Positions 42,848 through 52,905 are shown, numbered from the stretch's first letter. The stretch is DNA of 64,000 bases from Rhodospirillaceae bacterium (GCA_002731315.1 PCBG01000019.1:1-64000), one strand, 5' to 3'. Program-made: numbers and translations. Notes: generated by a model from the letters alone, not told the origin.

Positions 42848-43939
42848 ATGGATACTACGGCGCCCGATTCCGCTGACATTGCGCAGCCCTTAACCGAACC
42901 TCCCGAAGCTGGAGCCTGTGCTGCTGCCAGCACAGATCTTGACAATCATGCTGGTGACCCCACCCTTACCGGCCTGGCACATACAAACCCACTTCTGCCC
43001 CATATCATCATCAATGATCAGGTGCTTGACAATCCCGGCTACCAGCCGGTTGATCTTTATGGGCAGAGCGGCTTAACGCCTGTTGTGGCCTCATGCCCGC
43101 ATGCCGGCCGCACCTATCCTGCCGCTATGATGCGCCTGACAGGACAGCCCGTAGCGAGGCTGCGCGGGCTTGAGGATTTTGGCGTGGACTGCCTTCTTGG
43201 CTCATTGCCAGCCACTGGCATATGCCTTCTTGTAAACCGACTTTCTCGAGCCTACCTCGATGTAAATCGTAACAGCGCTGCGCTTGACCTGAGCATGTTT
43301 GCCGATACCGCAGCAACAACGTTGCCTTTTTCCGAAAAACACGCTGGACAAGATGATGGCGCGTCCGAAACGCTGAAAGCCATAGCACAAGCCATGCCGG
43401 ATTTGCATGTTCGCGCCGGCTACGGCCTACTGCCACGCCTAACAGCCACCCGTCAGCCAATCTATCGGGACCGGCTTCCTGTCGAAGAAGCACAGCGCCG
43501 GATCAACGCCATCCACACACCTTATCATGCCGCCTTGATTGACCTTTTGCTTAAGGCGCAAACGAGGTTTGGTCGTGCGTTGCTGGTCGATTTTCACTCC
43601 ATGCCAGCCCATGACCGCCGGAACACCCGCCTGCCCGATATTGTGCTGGGTGATGGTGGTGGTACGACCATCAGCAGGGATACAGGGGCAGCGATCGCAA
43701 AGCATCTATCCGCAACTGGGCTGACGGTTGGCTGGAACCACCCCTATGCGGGTGGCCACATCACCCGCAATTATGGCGATGCGCGTAGCACCCAACAGTC
43801 ATTGCAGATCGAAATCAACCGTGATCTCTATATGGATGGATCGGCGAGGCTCGACATCGACAAAAGTATCAAGCTTGCCGAAGTCATCGGCGGTCTTGGC
43901 AAGTTCATTGTCAAGATTCTAATGTCTCCGACGCATTGA
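42848..43939 (+). CDS. N-formylglutamate amidohydrolase family protein
   Basis: A 363-residue protein with a variable acidic N-terminus of about 75 residues, then the family domain: VASCPHAGRTYPAAM, LEDFGVDCLLG, RAYLDVNR, LLVDFHSMPAHD and SLQIEINRDLYMD. Members hydrolyse N-formylglutamate in histidine catabolism or related N-acyl amino acids. No hut genes are nearby, so the substrate is open. It converges with der. Confidence 0.87.
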   Translation: MDTTAPDSADIAQPLTEPPEAGACAAASTDLDNHAGDPTLTGLAHTNPLLPHIIINDQVLDNPGYQPVDLYGQSGLTPVVASCPHAGRTYPAAMMRLTGQPVARLRGLEDFGVDCLLGSLPATGICLLVNRLSRAYLDVNRNSAALDLSMFADTAATTLPFSEKHAGQDDGASETLKAIAQAMPDLHVRAGYGLLPRLTATRQPIYRDRLPVEEAQRRINAIHTPYHAALIDLLLKAQTRFGRALLVDFHSMPAHDRRNTRLPDIVLGDGGGTTISRDTGAAIAKHLSATGLTVGWNHPYAGGHITRNYGDARSTQQSLQIEINRDLYMDGSARLDIDKSIKLAEVIGGLGKFIVKILMSPTH

Positions 43940-43944
43940 ATTGA

Positions 43945-45384
43945 TCAGCGCCGGCGTGCTTTTTGCGCATAGGGGTTGTTGCCCTTACGCATCACCATCC
44001 GTACCGGTATCCCCCAGAGGCCAAAATCTGTCCGCAAGCCCGTCGTCAGATAGCGCAGATAGCTTTCCGGCAAATCCGACGGTCGGCTGACAAAGAGCGC
44101 GAATGTAGGCGGCCGCGTCTTGACCTGCGTCATATAGCGAATGCGCAGCCGACGTCCTTCAACCAGTGGTGGCGGGGGCGCCTCGAGCATGCCTTCAAGC
44201 CAGCGATTGAGCCGCCCTGTCGAAATGCGGGTGTTCCAAATCCCATACATTTCGTTGGCAGCCTTCATCATCTTGTCAAAGCCACGGCCGTGAAGACCGG
44301 ACAGTGAGACTACCGGCACGCCTCGCAGCTGTGTTAGCGACGTTTCAAGCCGGTCATCAATCTGCTTTATTGCTGCCTGACGGTTGCGCACCGCATCCCA
44401 TTTATTTGCGCCAATGACAATGGCGCGGCCCTCCTCTGCAATCCAGCGCGCAATGGCCAAGTCTTGCTTGTGCACTTCCTCGGTGGAATCAATCAGCAGA
44501 ACACAGAGATGCGCATACTGGATGGCGCGCAATGCGTCACCAACCATCAGCTGTTCAACCTTGTCGTTAATGCGCGCCCGTCTGCGCATGCCAGCCGTAT
44601 CTACCAGCTGATAGGATTTACCCTTCCATTTAAAAGGCAGTTCAATGGCATCGCGAGTAATGCCAGCCTCTGGCCCGGTCAGCAGCCGGTCTTCGCCAAG
44701 CAATTTGTTGATCAGAGTCGATTTGCCCATGTTCGGCCGTCCGACAATGGCGATGCGCATCTGCAGTGCTGTCATTTCATCCTGCCAGACATCGACCGGA
44801 TTGCCATCTGTATCCAGCGGCGCCACTACCTCATCATCGCCAGCACTATCATCTCCCGCCAGAGGACTATCCAGCACATCGACCCCTAACCTTTCGGCAG
44901 CGACCAGAATAGCATCATGCAGGTCGACAAGCCCTTCACCATGGACGGCCGAAATCGGCACTGGTTCCCCAAAGCCAAGGCCCCAAGCTTCGGCAAGACC
45001 ACTAGCACCGGCACGCCCCTCACATTTATTAGCCAGAACGACAACATGCGCACCGCCACGCCGTATCTGTTCGGCAAAGAACTTGTCAGTTGGGGTTATG
45101 CCGACACGTGCATCGATCACAAGAAGGGTGATATCCGCCTCGATAATGGCACGCTCGGTCTGGCGGCGCATGCGGTCTTCCAGAGATCCGCTGGCGGCTT
45201 CTTCAAGGCCAGCCGTATCAATAACCCGAAAGCGCAGTTCAGCAAGGCTTGCATCTCCTTCCCGTCGGTCACGCGTGATGCCAGGCTGGTCATTAACAAT
45301 TGCGTGCTGGCGTCCGACAAGCCGATTAAACAGCGTCGATTTGCCAACATTTGGACGACCGACAATGGCAAGCGTTGCTTTCAT
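43945..45384 (-). CDS. der: Ribosome biogenesis GTPase Der (EngA)
   Basis: A 479-residue tandem GTPase. The two P-loops GRPNVGKST and GRPNMGKST, two DTAG motifs (VIDTAGLEE, LVDTAGMRR), G4 boxes NKCE and NKWD, and a C-terminal KH-like domain ending in NPYAQKARRR are all present. It promotes 50S subunit assembly. It is followed upstream in the same strand by bamB, the usual order. The start MKATLAIVG at 45384 is chosen over the in-frame ATG at 45393. Confidence 0.96.
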   Translation of the reverse strand: MKATLAIVGRPNVGKSTLFNRLVGRQHAIVNDQPGITRDRREGDASLAELRFRVIDTAGLEEAASGSLEDRMRRQTERAIIEADITLLVIDARVGITPTDKFFAEQIRRGGAHVVVLANKCEGRAGASGLAEAWGLGFGEPVPISAVHGEGLVDLHDAILVAAERLGVDVLDSPLAGDDSAGDDEVVAPLDTDGNPVDVWQDEMTALQMRIAIVGRPNMGKSTLINKLLGEDRLLTGPEAGITRDAIELPFKWKGKSYQLVDTAGMRRRARINDKVEQLMVGDALRAIQYAHLCVLLIDSTEEVHKQDLAIARWIAEEGRAIVIGANKWDAVRNRQAAIKQIDDRLETSLTQLRGVPVVSLSGLHGRGFDKMMKAANEMYGIWNTRISTGRLNRWLEGMLEAPPPPLVEGRRLRIRYMTQVKTRPPTFALFVSRPSDLPESYLRYLTTGLRTDFGLWGIPVRMVMRKGNNPYAQKARRR

Positions 45385-45459
45385 CGCAAACACACCGCTT
45401 TCTGAAACAAAAATAGAGTCAGAGACAAAAGATTGACCGCCCCTTACCCAGTCACAAGA

Positions 45460-46830
45460 CTATTCAAAGGCTGCGAGCGTGCCATTGTTGCCAAGAACAA
45501 ACATTTTTCCGTCGGCCACCTGCGGCGCGGTTGAAACCCGCCGTCCGACAAATAGCTTTTCAACCTCATCTCCGGTATCCGCATCGAATCCGCGCAAGAT
45601 GCCGCCATCACTCAAAAGATAGACGCGGCCACCAGCCACTACTGGCCCGAAATAGCGCGGCGCATCCTCCGACACCACTACACCAGGGGAAAGCGCCCCG
45701 TCCAGCGCCTTCACCCAGCGTACAAAACCGTCGCTGCGCCGCAGCGCATACAGACGACCATCAATTGAAACCACAAACAAACTCTTACCACTGATCCATG
45801 GCATTTCCAGACCGCCAATTGCGCGCTCCCAGACGGGCAGGCCGCTACGTGTATTGAACGCCACCAGGCGCCCCGACTGGCTAATCACAAAAATTAGACC
45901 GCCATCATGCACCGGATGCGCCCGTACATCGCCGATATTCTGGATCGGGGTTCGCGGTAAAAGCGCAGCCACAGAATCGGTCCATAACAGGTCACCGGCC
46001 AGAGCATCAAAATAGCTGACCTCACCACCATTGCCAGCAAGTACGATCTCATCATTGGCATGCGCCGGAGATGGTGCGCCAAACAACACCGTATCGACGC
46101 TGATACCGTAATGAAGCCAAAGCCGTTCACCTGTCCTGCTTGTGAAGACAATCATATTGCCGTCTAGGTCGGTAATGGCCAGCCTGTCATCGCCAAGTGG
46201 TGTTGGACCGCCGCGCAGCGGCACATCAATATCAACTGACCAGATCAGTGCGCCATCCTGCGGATTAAGCATCGCCAATCGGCGTCCACCCGCATGCACA
46301 GCCAAACCGTCATCCATTAACGCCATGCCGCCACCAATACCTGGCAACGCATCACCAGAAATCGGTTCAACAACATATCGCCAGAGTGATGCGCCACTAT
46401 CTATCGCAAACGCGCTGACAGTGCCGTTTGGCGCAACCGCGAATACCCTGCCATCACCCGCCACCGGCGTCGCAAGGTCAGTAATTCGGCTCGCCTCGCC
46501 ACCAATCTTTGCCGACCATATCTTTGTCAGCGGCGCCTCCAGTCGCGGGTTGCCTCCAGCATGACCTGCATTCAACCCGACAACGGGCGCGCTGTTGATG
46601 TTGACGACGGCGCCCAGTCCAGCCCCCTCGGCAAAGGCATCGGCATCAGCTGTCTCAAAGACCTGTTTAGGTAATACATCGATACGCTCACCCACAAGAC
46701 GCATTTCAGACTCGCTACAGGCGGTCAGCAATAATGCTGCCGCCGCTGCGAACACGGGCGGCAGACCACGTGCTGACAAGCCAATCCCTTTCCAAAATTC
46801 GATAGGTGATGATGTGATCTTTTCAGGCAT
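45460..46830 (-). CDS. bamB: Outer membrane assembly lipoprotein BamB
   Basis: A 456-residue PQQ-like beta-propeller lipoprotein. The lipobox LLTAC gives the lipidated Cys at residue 38. Repeated blade motifs follow (GASLWRYVVEP, DGALIWSVDID, TGERLWLHYG, GDLLWTDSV, SGLPVWERAI, DGFVRWVKAL). As part of the BAM complex it assists folding of outer-membrane proteins. Placed between der and a YfgM-like gene, as in many proteobacteria. Confidence 0.93.
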   Translation of the reverse strand: MPEKITSSPIEFWKGIGLSARGLPPVFAAAAALLLTACSESEMRLVGERIDVLPKQVFETADADAFAEGAGLGAVVNINSAPVVGLNAGHAGGNPRLEAPLTKIWSAKIGGEASRITDLATPVAGDGRVFAVAPNGTVSAFAIDSGASLWRYVVEPISGDALPGIGGGMALMDDGLAVHAGGRRLAMLNPQDGALIWSVDIDVPLRGGPTPLGDDRLAITDLDGNMIVFTSRTGERLWLHYGISVDTVLFGAPSPAHANDEIVLAGNGGEVSYFDALAGDLLWTDSVAALLPRTPIQNIGDVRAHPVHDGGLIFVISQSGRLVAFNTRSGLPVWERAIGGLEMPWISGKSLFVVSIDGRLYALRRSDGFVRWVKALDGALSPGVVVSEDAPRYFGPVVAGGRVYLLSDGGILRGFDADTGDEVEKLFVGRRVSTAPQVADGKMFVLGNNGTLAAFE

Positions 46831-46882
46831 GTCGTCACCAGTTCTGTTAAGCCCGCATCCGCTTTGGTGGTTGTACTTTTGG

Positions 46883-47506
46883 TTAAGAATTCAGCACCTG
46901 CACAAGACGCGATGCCCGCTGGCGCAGTTCGTTAGGTGTCTCGGCAAGATTGATCAGAGTTTCTAATTTGGTAATGGCAGCAGCATTGTCACCATTCTGC
47001 AGGTCCAGTGCGGCGCTCAATTCTAGCGCCAATGGTTGCCATGGACCACCTTCAACAAGCTGTAACAGGCTGTCCTGCAGCGCGCCGACATCACTACCAG
47101 CAGGAGCATTCATCACCGCCAGCAACTGAGCCGCCTGTTGGTAGAGCGCCGGAACCGCCTTGTCAGCCGCCAATGCGGCATAAGCTAATTCTGCAGATAC
47201 AAGGTCATCGGCCGCCGCATGCGCCGCTGCTAACTGGAACCGCGCAAGTAGCGCGTAACCATTTGTCATACTACCAGCTTTTGCCCGCAATTGCGTCAGC
47301 GCGTCATCCGCGGCAAGCGCCTGGTGGTAGAGATTTGCCGATGTATCGGCCTGACTGCGCGTCCAGGTATTGAAGCCTTGCGACGCGGCAACACCCAGCA
47401 CAACGGCCGCCATGGCTGCGATGACATATTTGCCGTATTTAGTCCACAGCTCCTGCGTACGATCACGCTTCAGCTCTTCATCAATTTCATCAAAAATATC
47501 AGCCAT
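46883..47506 (-). CDS. YfgM-like tetratricopeptide membrane protein
   Basis: A 207-residue protein: acidic cytoplasmic N-terminus (MADIFDEIDEELKRDR), one transmembrane helix (about 25-45) and a periplasmic TPR-like helical domain with Ala-rich repeats. YfgM-type proteins act with periplasmic chaperones and the Sec translocon in envelope protein folding, fitting its position upstream of bamB. The ATG at 47506 matches the family N-terminus. Confidence 0.85.
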   Translation of the reverse strand: MADIFDEIDEELKRDRTQELWTKYGKYVIAAMAAVVLGVAASQGFNTWTRSQADTSANLYHQALAADDALTQLRAKAGSMTNGYALLARFQLAAAHAAADDLVSAELAYAALAADKAVPALYQQAAQLLAVMNAPAGSDVGALQDSLLQLVEGGPWQPLALELSAALDLQNGDNAAAITKLETLINLAETPNELRQRASRLVQVLNS

Positions 47507-47630
47507 GTTCCGACGTCTCTGTTTGCTGTCATTACCCGCCATCACCCGTCATCGGGGCCCGCCACGACCGGCACAATGCCAATCTGGCCCTGCCTAACAG
47601 GCTGAGAAGGGCGGCCGTCTGTTGACGGCA

Positions 47631-48029
47631 GTGAAAAATCGCCCCAACATAACCAAGAAGTCCCGAAACAGCCAACAGAAAAGCAGGCAAGTCCAAAACG
47701 TGTCGCGTGTCTCCAATCCGAAAAGGCTCCGTCGCCAGCTTTATTTTTCACGAACCGAACTCAGTCATATTCTGGCCACCTACAGTGCGCGGGTTGCATC
47801 GGGCGACTGGCGGGATTATGCACTGGACCATATGGATGGTGTTGCGCTGTTTTCGATCTTCCGCCACACCCATGAAACGCCGCTGTTTGTGATTGAAAAA
47901 AAGCAGCGTCACGCAAAGGAAAAGCCGCAATTTATCTTGCGCGACCAGAGTCGCATTCTGTGTCGGTCAAACAACGTTTCGGATGTCACCGGTCATTTCA
48001 ACAAGCTGCCGCGCCTGATCAGCGGCTGA
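47631..48029 (+). CDS. DUF2794 family protein
   Basis: About 132 residues with a basic N-terminus and the family core FSRTELSHILATYSARVASGDWRDYALDHMDGVALFSIFRH. DUF2794 is conserved in Alphaproteobacteria without a known role. Only non-ATG starts are available; GTG at 47631 (KNRPNITKK) or TTG at 47622 are both possible, and a later GTG would remove the basic leader. Confidence 0.85.
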   Translation: MKNRPNITKKSRNSQQKSRQVQNVSRVSNPKRLRRQLYFSRTELSHILATYSARVASGDWRDYALDHMDGVALFSIFRHTHETPLFVIEKKQRHAKEKPQFILRDQSRILCRSNNVSDVTGHFNKLPRLISG

Positions 48030-48230
48030 CGCAGCAAGATGGTCTCCGCTTTCCCCAACCGGACACCGCTGTTCTTTCCACACTGTCGCACCTGACCAGT
48101 CCACAATGGCGGATTCGCCACTTGCTGCAACGCGCTAAATAAATTACATCTGAATTAGAACAAAACATGAACAAATATCGGTGATGCAGCATATGGCAGC
48201 AACCGTGTGCGGTAACAGGAGAGACATACG

Positions 48231-48512
48231 ATGGGCGCATTCAAGCGGCGACAGACAGCGCGACATGACCCGATTGACCCTGTCACACTTGGCGACCTTG
48301 CAAATGAGGGGCTGCATGTCTTCTGCTGGTGCCACCGCTGCGGCCATAATGCTGAGCTGGACACATCTACACTGATTGCACGTCTTGGTCCGCTATTTCC
48401 GGTCCCTGAACTTGGCGGGCGCATGCGCTGCACCTCCTGCGAAGCGCGTGATGTTGCAACACGCCCGTCCTGGCCGAATCATGGGGGTGGCCAGATCGCC
48501 CGTTACGGATAG
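48231..48512 (+). CDS. Small zinc-ribbon-like protein
   Basis: A 93-residue protein with two cysteine pairs (CWCHRCGH and CTSCEA about 35 residues apart), consistent with a single zinc ribbon. AGGAGA precedes the ATG by a good distance. Similar short proteins occur in many Alphaproteobacteria, with no known function; nucleic-acid binding is possible. The 201 bp before it hold no gene. Confidence 0.7.
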   Translation: MGAFKRRQTARHDPIDPVTLGDLANEGLHVFCWCHRCGHNAELDTSTLIARLGPLFPVPELGGRMRCTSCEARDVATRPSWPNHGGGQIARYG

Positions 48513-48617
48513 CCCCCGTGACGGACAGGGCCATCAAAAATAGGACGCCATAGACAGGCCTGGTGCCTTGGGATAAAAACATGTATATCACCTATCAGCG
48601 GCCAAGGGAGATCCCAC

Positions 48618-48833
48618 ATGAATGCCAGTGACGCAGCCCGTGTACAAAATTATCTGCGCCAGCGTTTCGGGAATAAACGGCTCTCTATTGCCCGTCGTGA
48701 AAACAAGAAAGATTCAGCCGATTTGATGCTTGAGGATGAATTCATTGGCGTCGTATTCGCCGATGATGAGGATGGCGAGCTGTGCTATCACGTGCAGATC
48801 AGCATTCTGGACGAGGATCTCGAGGATAACTGA
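48618..48833 (+). CDS. DUF3126 family protein
   Basis: A 71-residue protein matching DUF3126: RVQNYLRQRFGNKRLSI, then ADLMLEDEFIGVVFADDEDGELCYHVQISILDEDL. Small, acidic, restricted to Alphaproteobacteria; role unknown. A GGGAG ribosome site precedes the ATG. Confidence 0.88.
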   Translation: MNASDAARVQNYLRQRFGNKRLSIARRENKKDSADLMLEDEFIGVVFADDEDGELCYHVQISILDEDLEDN

Positions 48834-48837
48834 CCTC

Positions 48838-48861
48838 TGGCGGCAGCCTTGTCAGCCGCCA
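48838..48861. terminator. Hairpin between convergent DUF3126 and LysE genes
   Basis: TGGCGGC (48838-48844) pairs perfectly with GCCGCCA (48855-48861). It begins just after the DUF3126 stop and runs into the end of the LysE gene. There is no T-tract, so this is a weak bidirectional terminator candidate. Confidence 0.35.
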
Positions 48862-49481
48862 ATCCACCCGCCGGCACGCGCCATTCCAAATGCCAGCGCA
48901 AACATCACCAGCGCAATAACGCCGTCCAGTATCCGCCAGGCATGCGGTTTCTGCATCTGTGGCGCAAGAAGCGTAGCGCCATAACCAAGCGTAAAGAAGA
49001 ACACCAGACTGGCTATCGCCGCGCCCACGCCATATGCCACCTTTGCCATTCCATCAAACTGCAGCGATACAGTACCGACAAGCACCACCGTGTCGAGATA
49101 GACATGCGGATTGCCATAGGTCAGTATGGCGGCTGTGCCCAGCACCGTGATCAGGCTGCATGACGTGCCATCTTCTGGTGCGATTGCCTGTCCGGCCGCA
49201 TGGGCGCTGCGCACCCGCATGACCCCATAGATCGCCAGCCAGATTGCCACCAGCCCGAACATCAGCGGGGCATGGCGTTCCGCCAGATCGGCAATCAGCA
49301 GGGAAATGCCGCCGACACCTGCCACAATCAGTATCATATCGGACAGGGCACAGAACAACACCACTGCAAACACATGCTGGCGCAGCAGCCCCTGGCGCAG
49401 CACAAAGGCGTTCTGCGCGCCAATGGCAAGGATCAGAGAAAACCCGAGCGCAAACCCGGTCAGGAAAGACGACAGCAGCAT
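48852..49481 (-). CDS. LysE/ArgO family amino acid exporter
   Basis: A 209-residue membrane protein with about six helices. The start MLLSSFLTGFALGFSLILAIGAQNAFVLRQGL and the central TYGNPHVYLDTVVLVG segment are signatures of the arginine/lysine exporters LysE and ArgO. It should export basic amino acids at the inner membrane. No LysG/ArgP-type regulator is adjacent. Confidence 0.9.
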   Translation of the reverse strand: MLLSSFLTGFALGFSLILAIGAQNAFVLRQGLLRQHVFAVVLFCALSDMILIVAGVGGISLLIADLAERHAPLMFGLVAIWLAIYGVMRVRSAHAAGQAIAPEDGTSCSLITVLGTAAILTYGNPHVYLDTVVLVGTVSLQFDGMAKVAYGVGAAIASLVFFFTLGYGATLLAPQMQKPHAWRILDGVIALVMFALAFGMARAGGWIGG

Positions 49482-49603
49482 GGCAGACAGGTCAACCGCG
49501 ATTGGCAGGCAAAAAAGCGCCCGAATACTGTCAGGCCCGGCACGCTAGCACAGCCACATCACAAAGCAAACATGCTGCCATTCCGGCTTTCAGATTCTGT
49601 TGG

Positions 49604-49996
49604 CTATATCTGATTGGCAATCTCGATGAGGTTGCCGTCTGGATCTCGCAGGTAAATAGACATAAGCGGGCCCGTCGCCCCGGTGCGCGGAACCGGACCT
49701 GACTCAACGTCTATGTTTATGGCAGCAAGATGCACCAGCCAGTCAACCAGTGGCAGAGCGCTCAGAAAACAGAGATCACCAGCACCCGCAACCGGTTGGC
49801 GGGCGTGCGGCGCATAGGGAGCGGCCGCATCATGAAGGTTGATTTTCTGCTGGCCAAATATCAGCGCCTTGCGCAACGGCCCACCTGCAGCCGGTGTAAA
49901 ATGCTGTAATTCCATACCCAGCCCTTCACAATAAAAACGGATGGTTTCTTCGAGATCCGCGACGCTCAGAACAATATGGTCAATGGCGATAATCAT
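49604..49996 (-). CDS. VOC (glyoxalase/bleomycin resistance) family protein
   Basis: A 130-residue single VOC protein: IIAIDHIVLSVADLEETIRFYCEGLGME in the first half and IYLRDPDGNLIEIANQI in the second. Metal ligands of the family (His in DHIVL, His in NLHD, Glu in NLIEI) are present. It may be a lyase, dioxygenase or resistance protein; the substrate is not evident. The ATG at 49996 fits the family start. Confidence 0.85.
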   Translation of the reverse strand: MIIAIDHIVLSVADLEETIRFYCEGLGMELQHFTPAAGGPLRKALIFGQQKINLHDAAAPYAPHARQPVAGAGDLCFLSALPLVDWLVHLAAINIDVESGPVPRTGATGPLMSIYLRDPDGNLIEIANQI

Positions 49997-50560
49997 GGCG
50001 CCCCCTAGCAACGCAATGGCATATATCAGCAGCTGGTCCGCCCACGGTGTACATAGTGCAGGCCAGACCCTAGCAGATTTGGCAATTGTCGATAATCACG
50101 CGCCGATCCTAAAAGGCAAAATTGGCCTGATTGATAAATTCATCATTAGTTTCTGTTAGGAATTACCGTCAAAGAACAGCAAAAGAGGCATCGCGCCCAA
50201 AAAGGCAGACAATTTCCTACCGTCCAAAGGCGCCCAACTGAGGCTGAGAACTGGCGCATTGTACTTCGAGATTTTCGCGTATGATAAATGCGGTAAGCCA
50301 TTCGGTTAATTCATGGACAATTCGCGCATGTTAAATGGCGCCGGACCTAGCACGGCAGTTATCCTTCATGGCTCAAATATCGCCTGCAGCTCCGCATCGA
50401 ATTTACCACCAAACAATGCCATCATGCCCTTGTCCTTTTTCTGGCTTTCGGATTCATGCGGGTGCTACCCGATACACATACCCTGAATTTCAGGCTAGAG
50501 AACCAGAATTACGCATCCAATATCGCCTATTGCAAATTTTAAAATGAATAAACTCTATTC
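49997..50560. other. Gene-poor interval with a possible coding remnant
   Basis: No convincing gene. On the reverse strand a short frame between 50464 and 50366 ends KGMMALFGGKFDAELQAIFEP before a TGA. It reads like the C-terminus of a protein but follows directly on a stop codon, so it may be the tail of a decayed gene. The rest shows neither RNA structure nor repeats that I can recognise. Confidence 0.3.
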
Positions 50561-52900
50561 TTAAGGCTTCTGGCACCAAAATTGATACATCGCTGCGAAG
50601 CTAGTTGGATAATTTTCCTCAAAACCATGCCACAACTCCAAGTCATAGATATCCACATCGTTCCCGCAATGCTCTCTAAAATTTGATACTACATTTCTAT
50701 TATCAAACCCACAAAACTTTAAACCCAACTCGTCGATATAGTCTTTTATTTGCTTAAGCGTGAAGCGGTGCTCTTGTACGTGAAAAACTAGATCTCTAAA
50801 CTCACTCAGGGAGTAAAAATCTCCGAACGAAGCTAATTGCCCTAAACTATTATTTTTAAAATTGCTTATCGATTGACGGAAATTTCGTATTTCAGCAGCG
50901 GACGTTCCTATTCCAAATGAAGCAATTTCTCTCCGGGCTTTTACAATTTCTTTTCTTGCTAATTCGCTGTATAGGCCGATTCGCATTAAACCACCGGACT
51001 TCAGGAGATCCACCAGGATCTTCCAACCAAATATAGGATCCTCCATATGATGAAGAACACCAAGACTTTCGATGATATCGAATCGTTGTTCTATAAGACC
51101 TAAGTTTAATATGTCTGCTTGCAAATAAGCTAAGTTGGTTAAACCCAACTCAACAGATTTTCTACGCGCATATGCAAGGCTCGCAAGGCTCAAATCCACA
51201 GCTGTTATATGACAATTCGAAAAGCGGGCGGCTGTCCCTATCGAATGCTGCCCCGTACCACAACCAGCGATGAGTATCGTCGGAGAAGCCACTTTTTTAA
51301 TATTTTTAGAGTGGAGATGAATATCCATTTCATCGCACACTTCAGAGATTGATTTTGCCTTTATTGGAATCCCTAGTTTCATCCATCTTGGGTAAGGATT
51401 TTCTTCATACTGTCCCTTAACTTTAAGCGAGACATGATCAGATATTCGTCCCAACTTGGGAATGTCTTGTGCCATCCTTTCCTCGGCATGCGGCTCTTCA
51501 ATAAGCCTTGCCCTTACCTCCTTTAAATTATCGAGAGCTTCAAGATTTTTGTGCCAATTGTACCGATTTAAAGGGCGATATGTGGCCAGACACAAAATCC
51601 TTATTATTTCTGGGTGCTCTGATAGAGCTAGAGTGCGCTCAATCTCATCTTTTAGGCCTTCAACGAGGCTAGTCTCATCATCTCTTTCAGCGTAGACGTA
51701 TTCATTTACAAAACAATGGATAGCCAGCGTAGATAAAAAGTAGATTAGTTCAGGATATACCTCGAGCGTCGCCAGATTTTTAAGAAGGAAACTTCGAAGC
51801 GCAACAAAGAGTTTCTCAAATTGAAGTTCGGGAAGTGGGCATACACGCATCAGTTGATGAAGAAGCGGAAGTTTATCTAGACTTTTAATTATGTAAGTTG
51901 CCTTTTTGAGGCTGATAGTAAGATCTCTCTCAAACTGTAAATCCTTGATTAGGCGATCATGCTTTAAGAGACTCAAAATACCGCTAGCCATATCCATGGG
52001 ACGCGCTAAGTTTTCAGTAGTTAAAAGTTTAGTTAATGGCGGATAGAGGTCACGGTTTGATGATTTAAAATTCGCGTTTTCAATAGCCAAGCTTAGGTTA
52101 ATATAGGCGTCAGCGTAGTCAGGTCTGGATGCAATAGCTTGCGAGAAACTTCTGCCAGCTTCGTCTAATCTTCCTAGCTTTTTAAGGCAGATGCCTAAAT
52201 TATTGTGGGCTTCGGCATAGTCAGATCTCAAAGATAAAGCTTTTTTATAGCTTTCTGCAGCTTCGTCGAACTTTCCTAGTTCTTGCAGTGCAATTCCCAA
52301 GTTGCTGTGCGCTTCAGGGTCTTGATTTGATAACAAGACTGCTTTCTGGTTAGCGTCTACCGCTTCTGCCTTTCGGCCTGTTGCTCCCAGTACTGCGCCT
52401 AAAACTTTCCAAGCGAATTGATATTTAGGAAAATCTTTAATGATCTTCAAACAGAGCTTTTCCGCGTCAGTGAACTGCCCGTTCTGATAATGACCAAACA
52501 GACTATTGACAAGTTCTTGAGACGGGACCGTTGTACCGATAGCCCCTTTTGATTGAACAACGAATGCTTGCAGTTTCTTAGCATCAAACCCTTTCTTTTT
52601 AGCTTTTTTAATAGCTTGCTTGGCATCCTTGAGCTGATTGTTCTTAACTAAAGCATCAATATAGCTAAGCCAAAATTGTTCAATATTCGGGTTTGCTTCC
52701 AACGCAATTTTAAATAATGGCAGTGCAGACTGTATCTGATTCATCGAAATAGCAATAAGACCTAAGTTATGATTTACATCTGGATGCCTTGGTAGACGTC
52801 TCAATATGGATTGGTAAACACGCTTAGCTTCCTGAAGGTTGCCGGATTGGTGCGCTGTGATACCTTGATGCAGTGCGTCTTCAATATTCGGTCCCATCAT
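50561..52900 (-). CDS. TPR-repeat protein fused to a SAM-dependent methyltransferase
   Basis: A 779-residue protein. Residues about 1-290 carry at least six TPR units (NHNLGLIAISMNQIQSALPLF, AHSNLGIALQELGKFDEAAE, AHNNLGICLKKLGRLDEAG). Residues about 520-690 form a class I methyltransferase with the SAM loop ILIAGCGTGQHSIG and downstream DIIESLGVLHHMEDP. Such fusions occur with glycan or lipid modification systems; the target is unknown. The DNA is clearly AT-richer than its neighbours, suggesting acquisition. The start at 52900 uses a GGGAG site inside the last codons of guaA. Confidence 0.8.
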   Translation of the reverse strand: MMGPNIEDALHQGITAHQSGNLQEAKRVYQSILRRLPRHPDVNHNLGLIAISMNQIQSALPLFKIALEANPNIEQFWLSYIDALVKNNQLKDAKQAIKKAKKKGFDAKKLQAFVVQSKGAIGTTVPSQELVNSLFGHYQNGQFTDAEKLCLKIIKDFPKYQFAWKVLGAVLGATGRKAEAVDANQKAVLLSNQDPEAHSNLGIALQELGKFDEAAESYKKALSLRSDYAEAHNNLGICLKKLGRLDEAGRSFSQAIASRPDYADAYINLSLAIENANFKSSNRDLYPPLTKLLTTENLARPMDMASGILSLLKHDRLIKDLQFERDLTISLKKATYIIKSLDKLPLLHQLMRVCPLPELQFEKLFVALRSFLLKNLATLEVYPELIYFLSTLAIHCFVNEYVYAERDDETSLVEGLKDEIERTLALSEHPEIIRILCLATYRPLNRYNWHKNLEALDNLKEVRARLIEEPHAEERMAQDIPKLGRISDHVSLKVKGQYEENPYPRWMKLGIPIKAKSISEVCDEMDIHLHSKNIKKVASPTILIAGCGTGQHSIGTAARFSNCHITAVDLSLASLAYARRKSVELGLTNLAYLQADILNLGLIEQRFDIIESLGVLHHMEDPIFGWKILVDLLKSGGLMRIGLYSELARKEIVKARREIASFGIGTSAAEIRNFRQSISNFKNNSLGQLASFGDFYSLSEFRDLVFHVQEHRFTLKQIKDYIDELGLKFCGFDNRNVVSNFREHCGNDVDIYDLELWHGFEENYPTSFAAMYQFWCQKP

Positions 52901-52905
52901 TTGCA

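Noticed and set aside
50335..50547. 70-residue plus-strand frame
   Set aside because: No ribosome site or protein-like pattern; the reverse strand of the same DNA looks more like a coding remnant.
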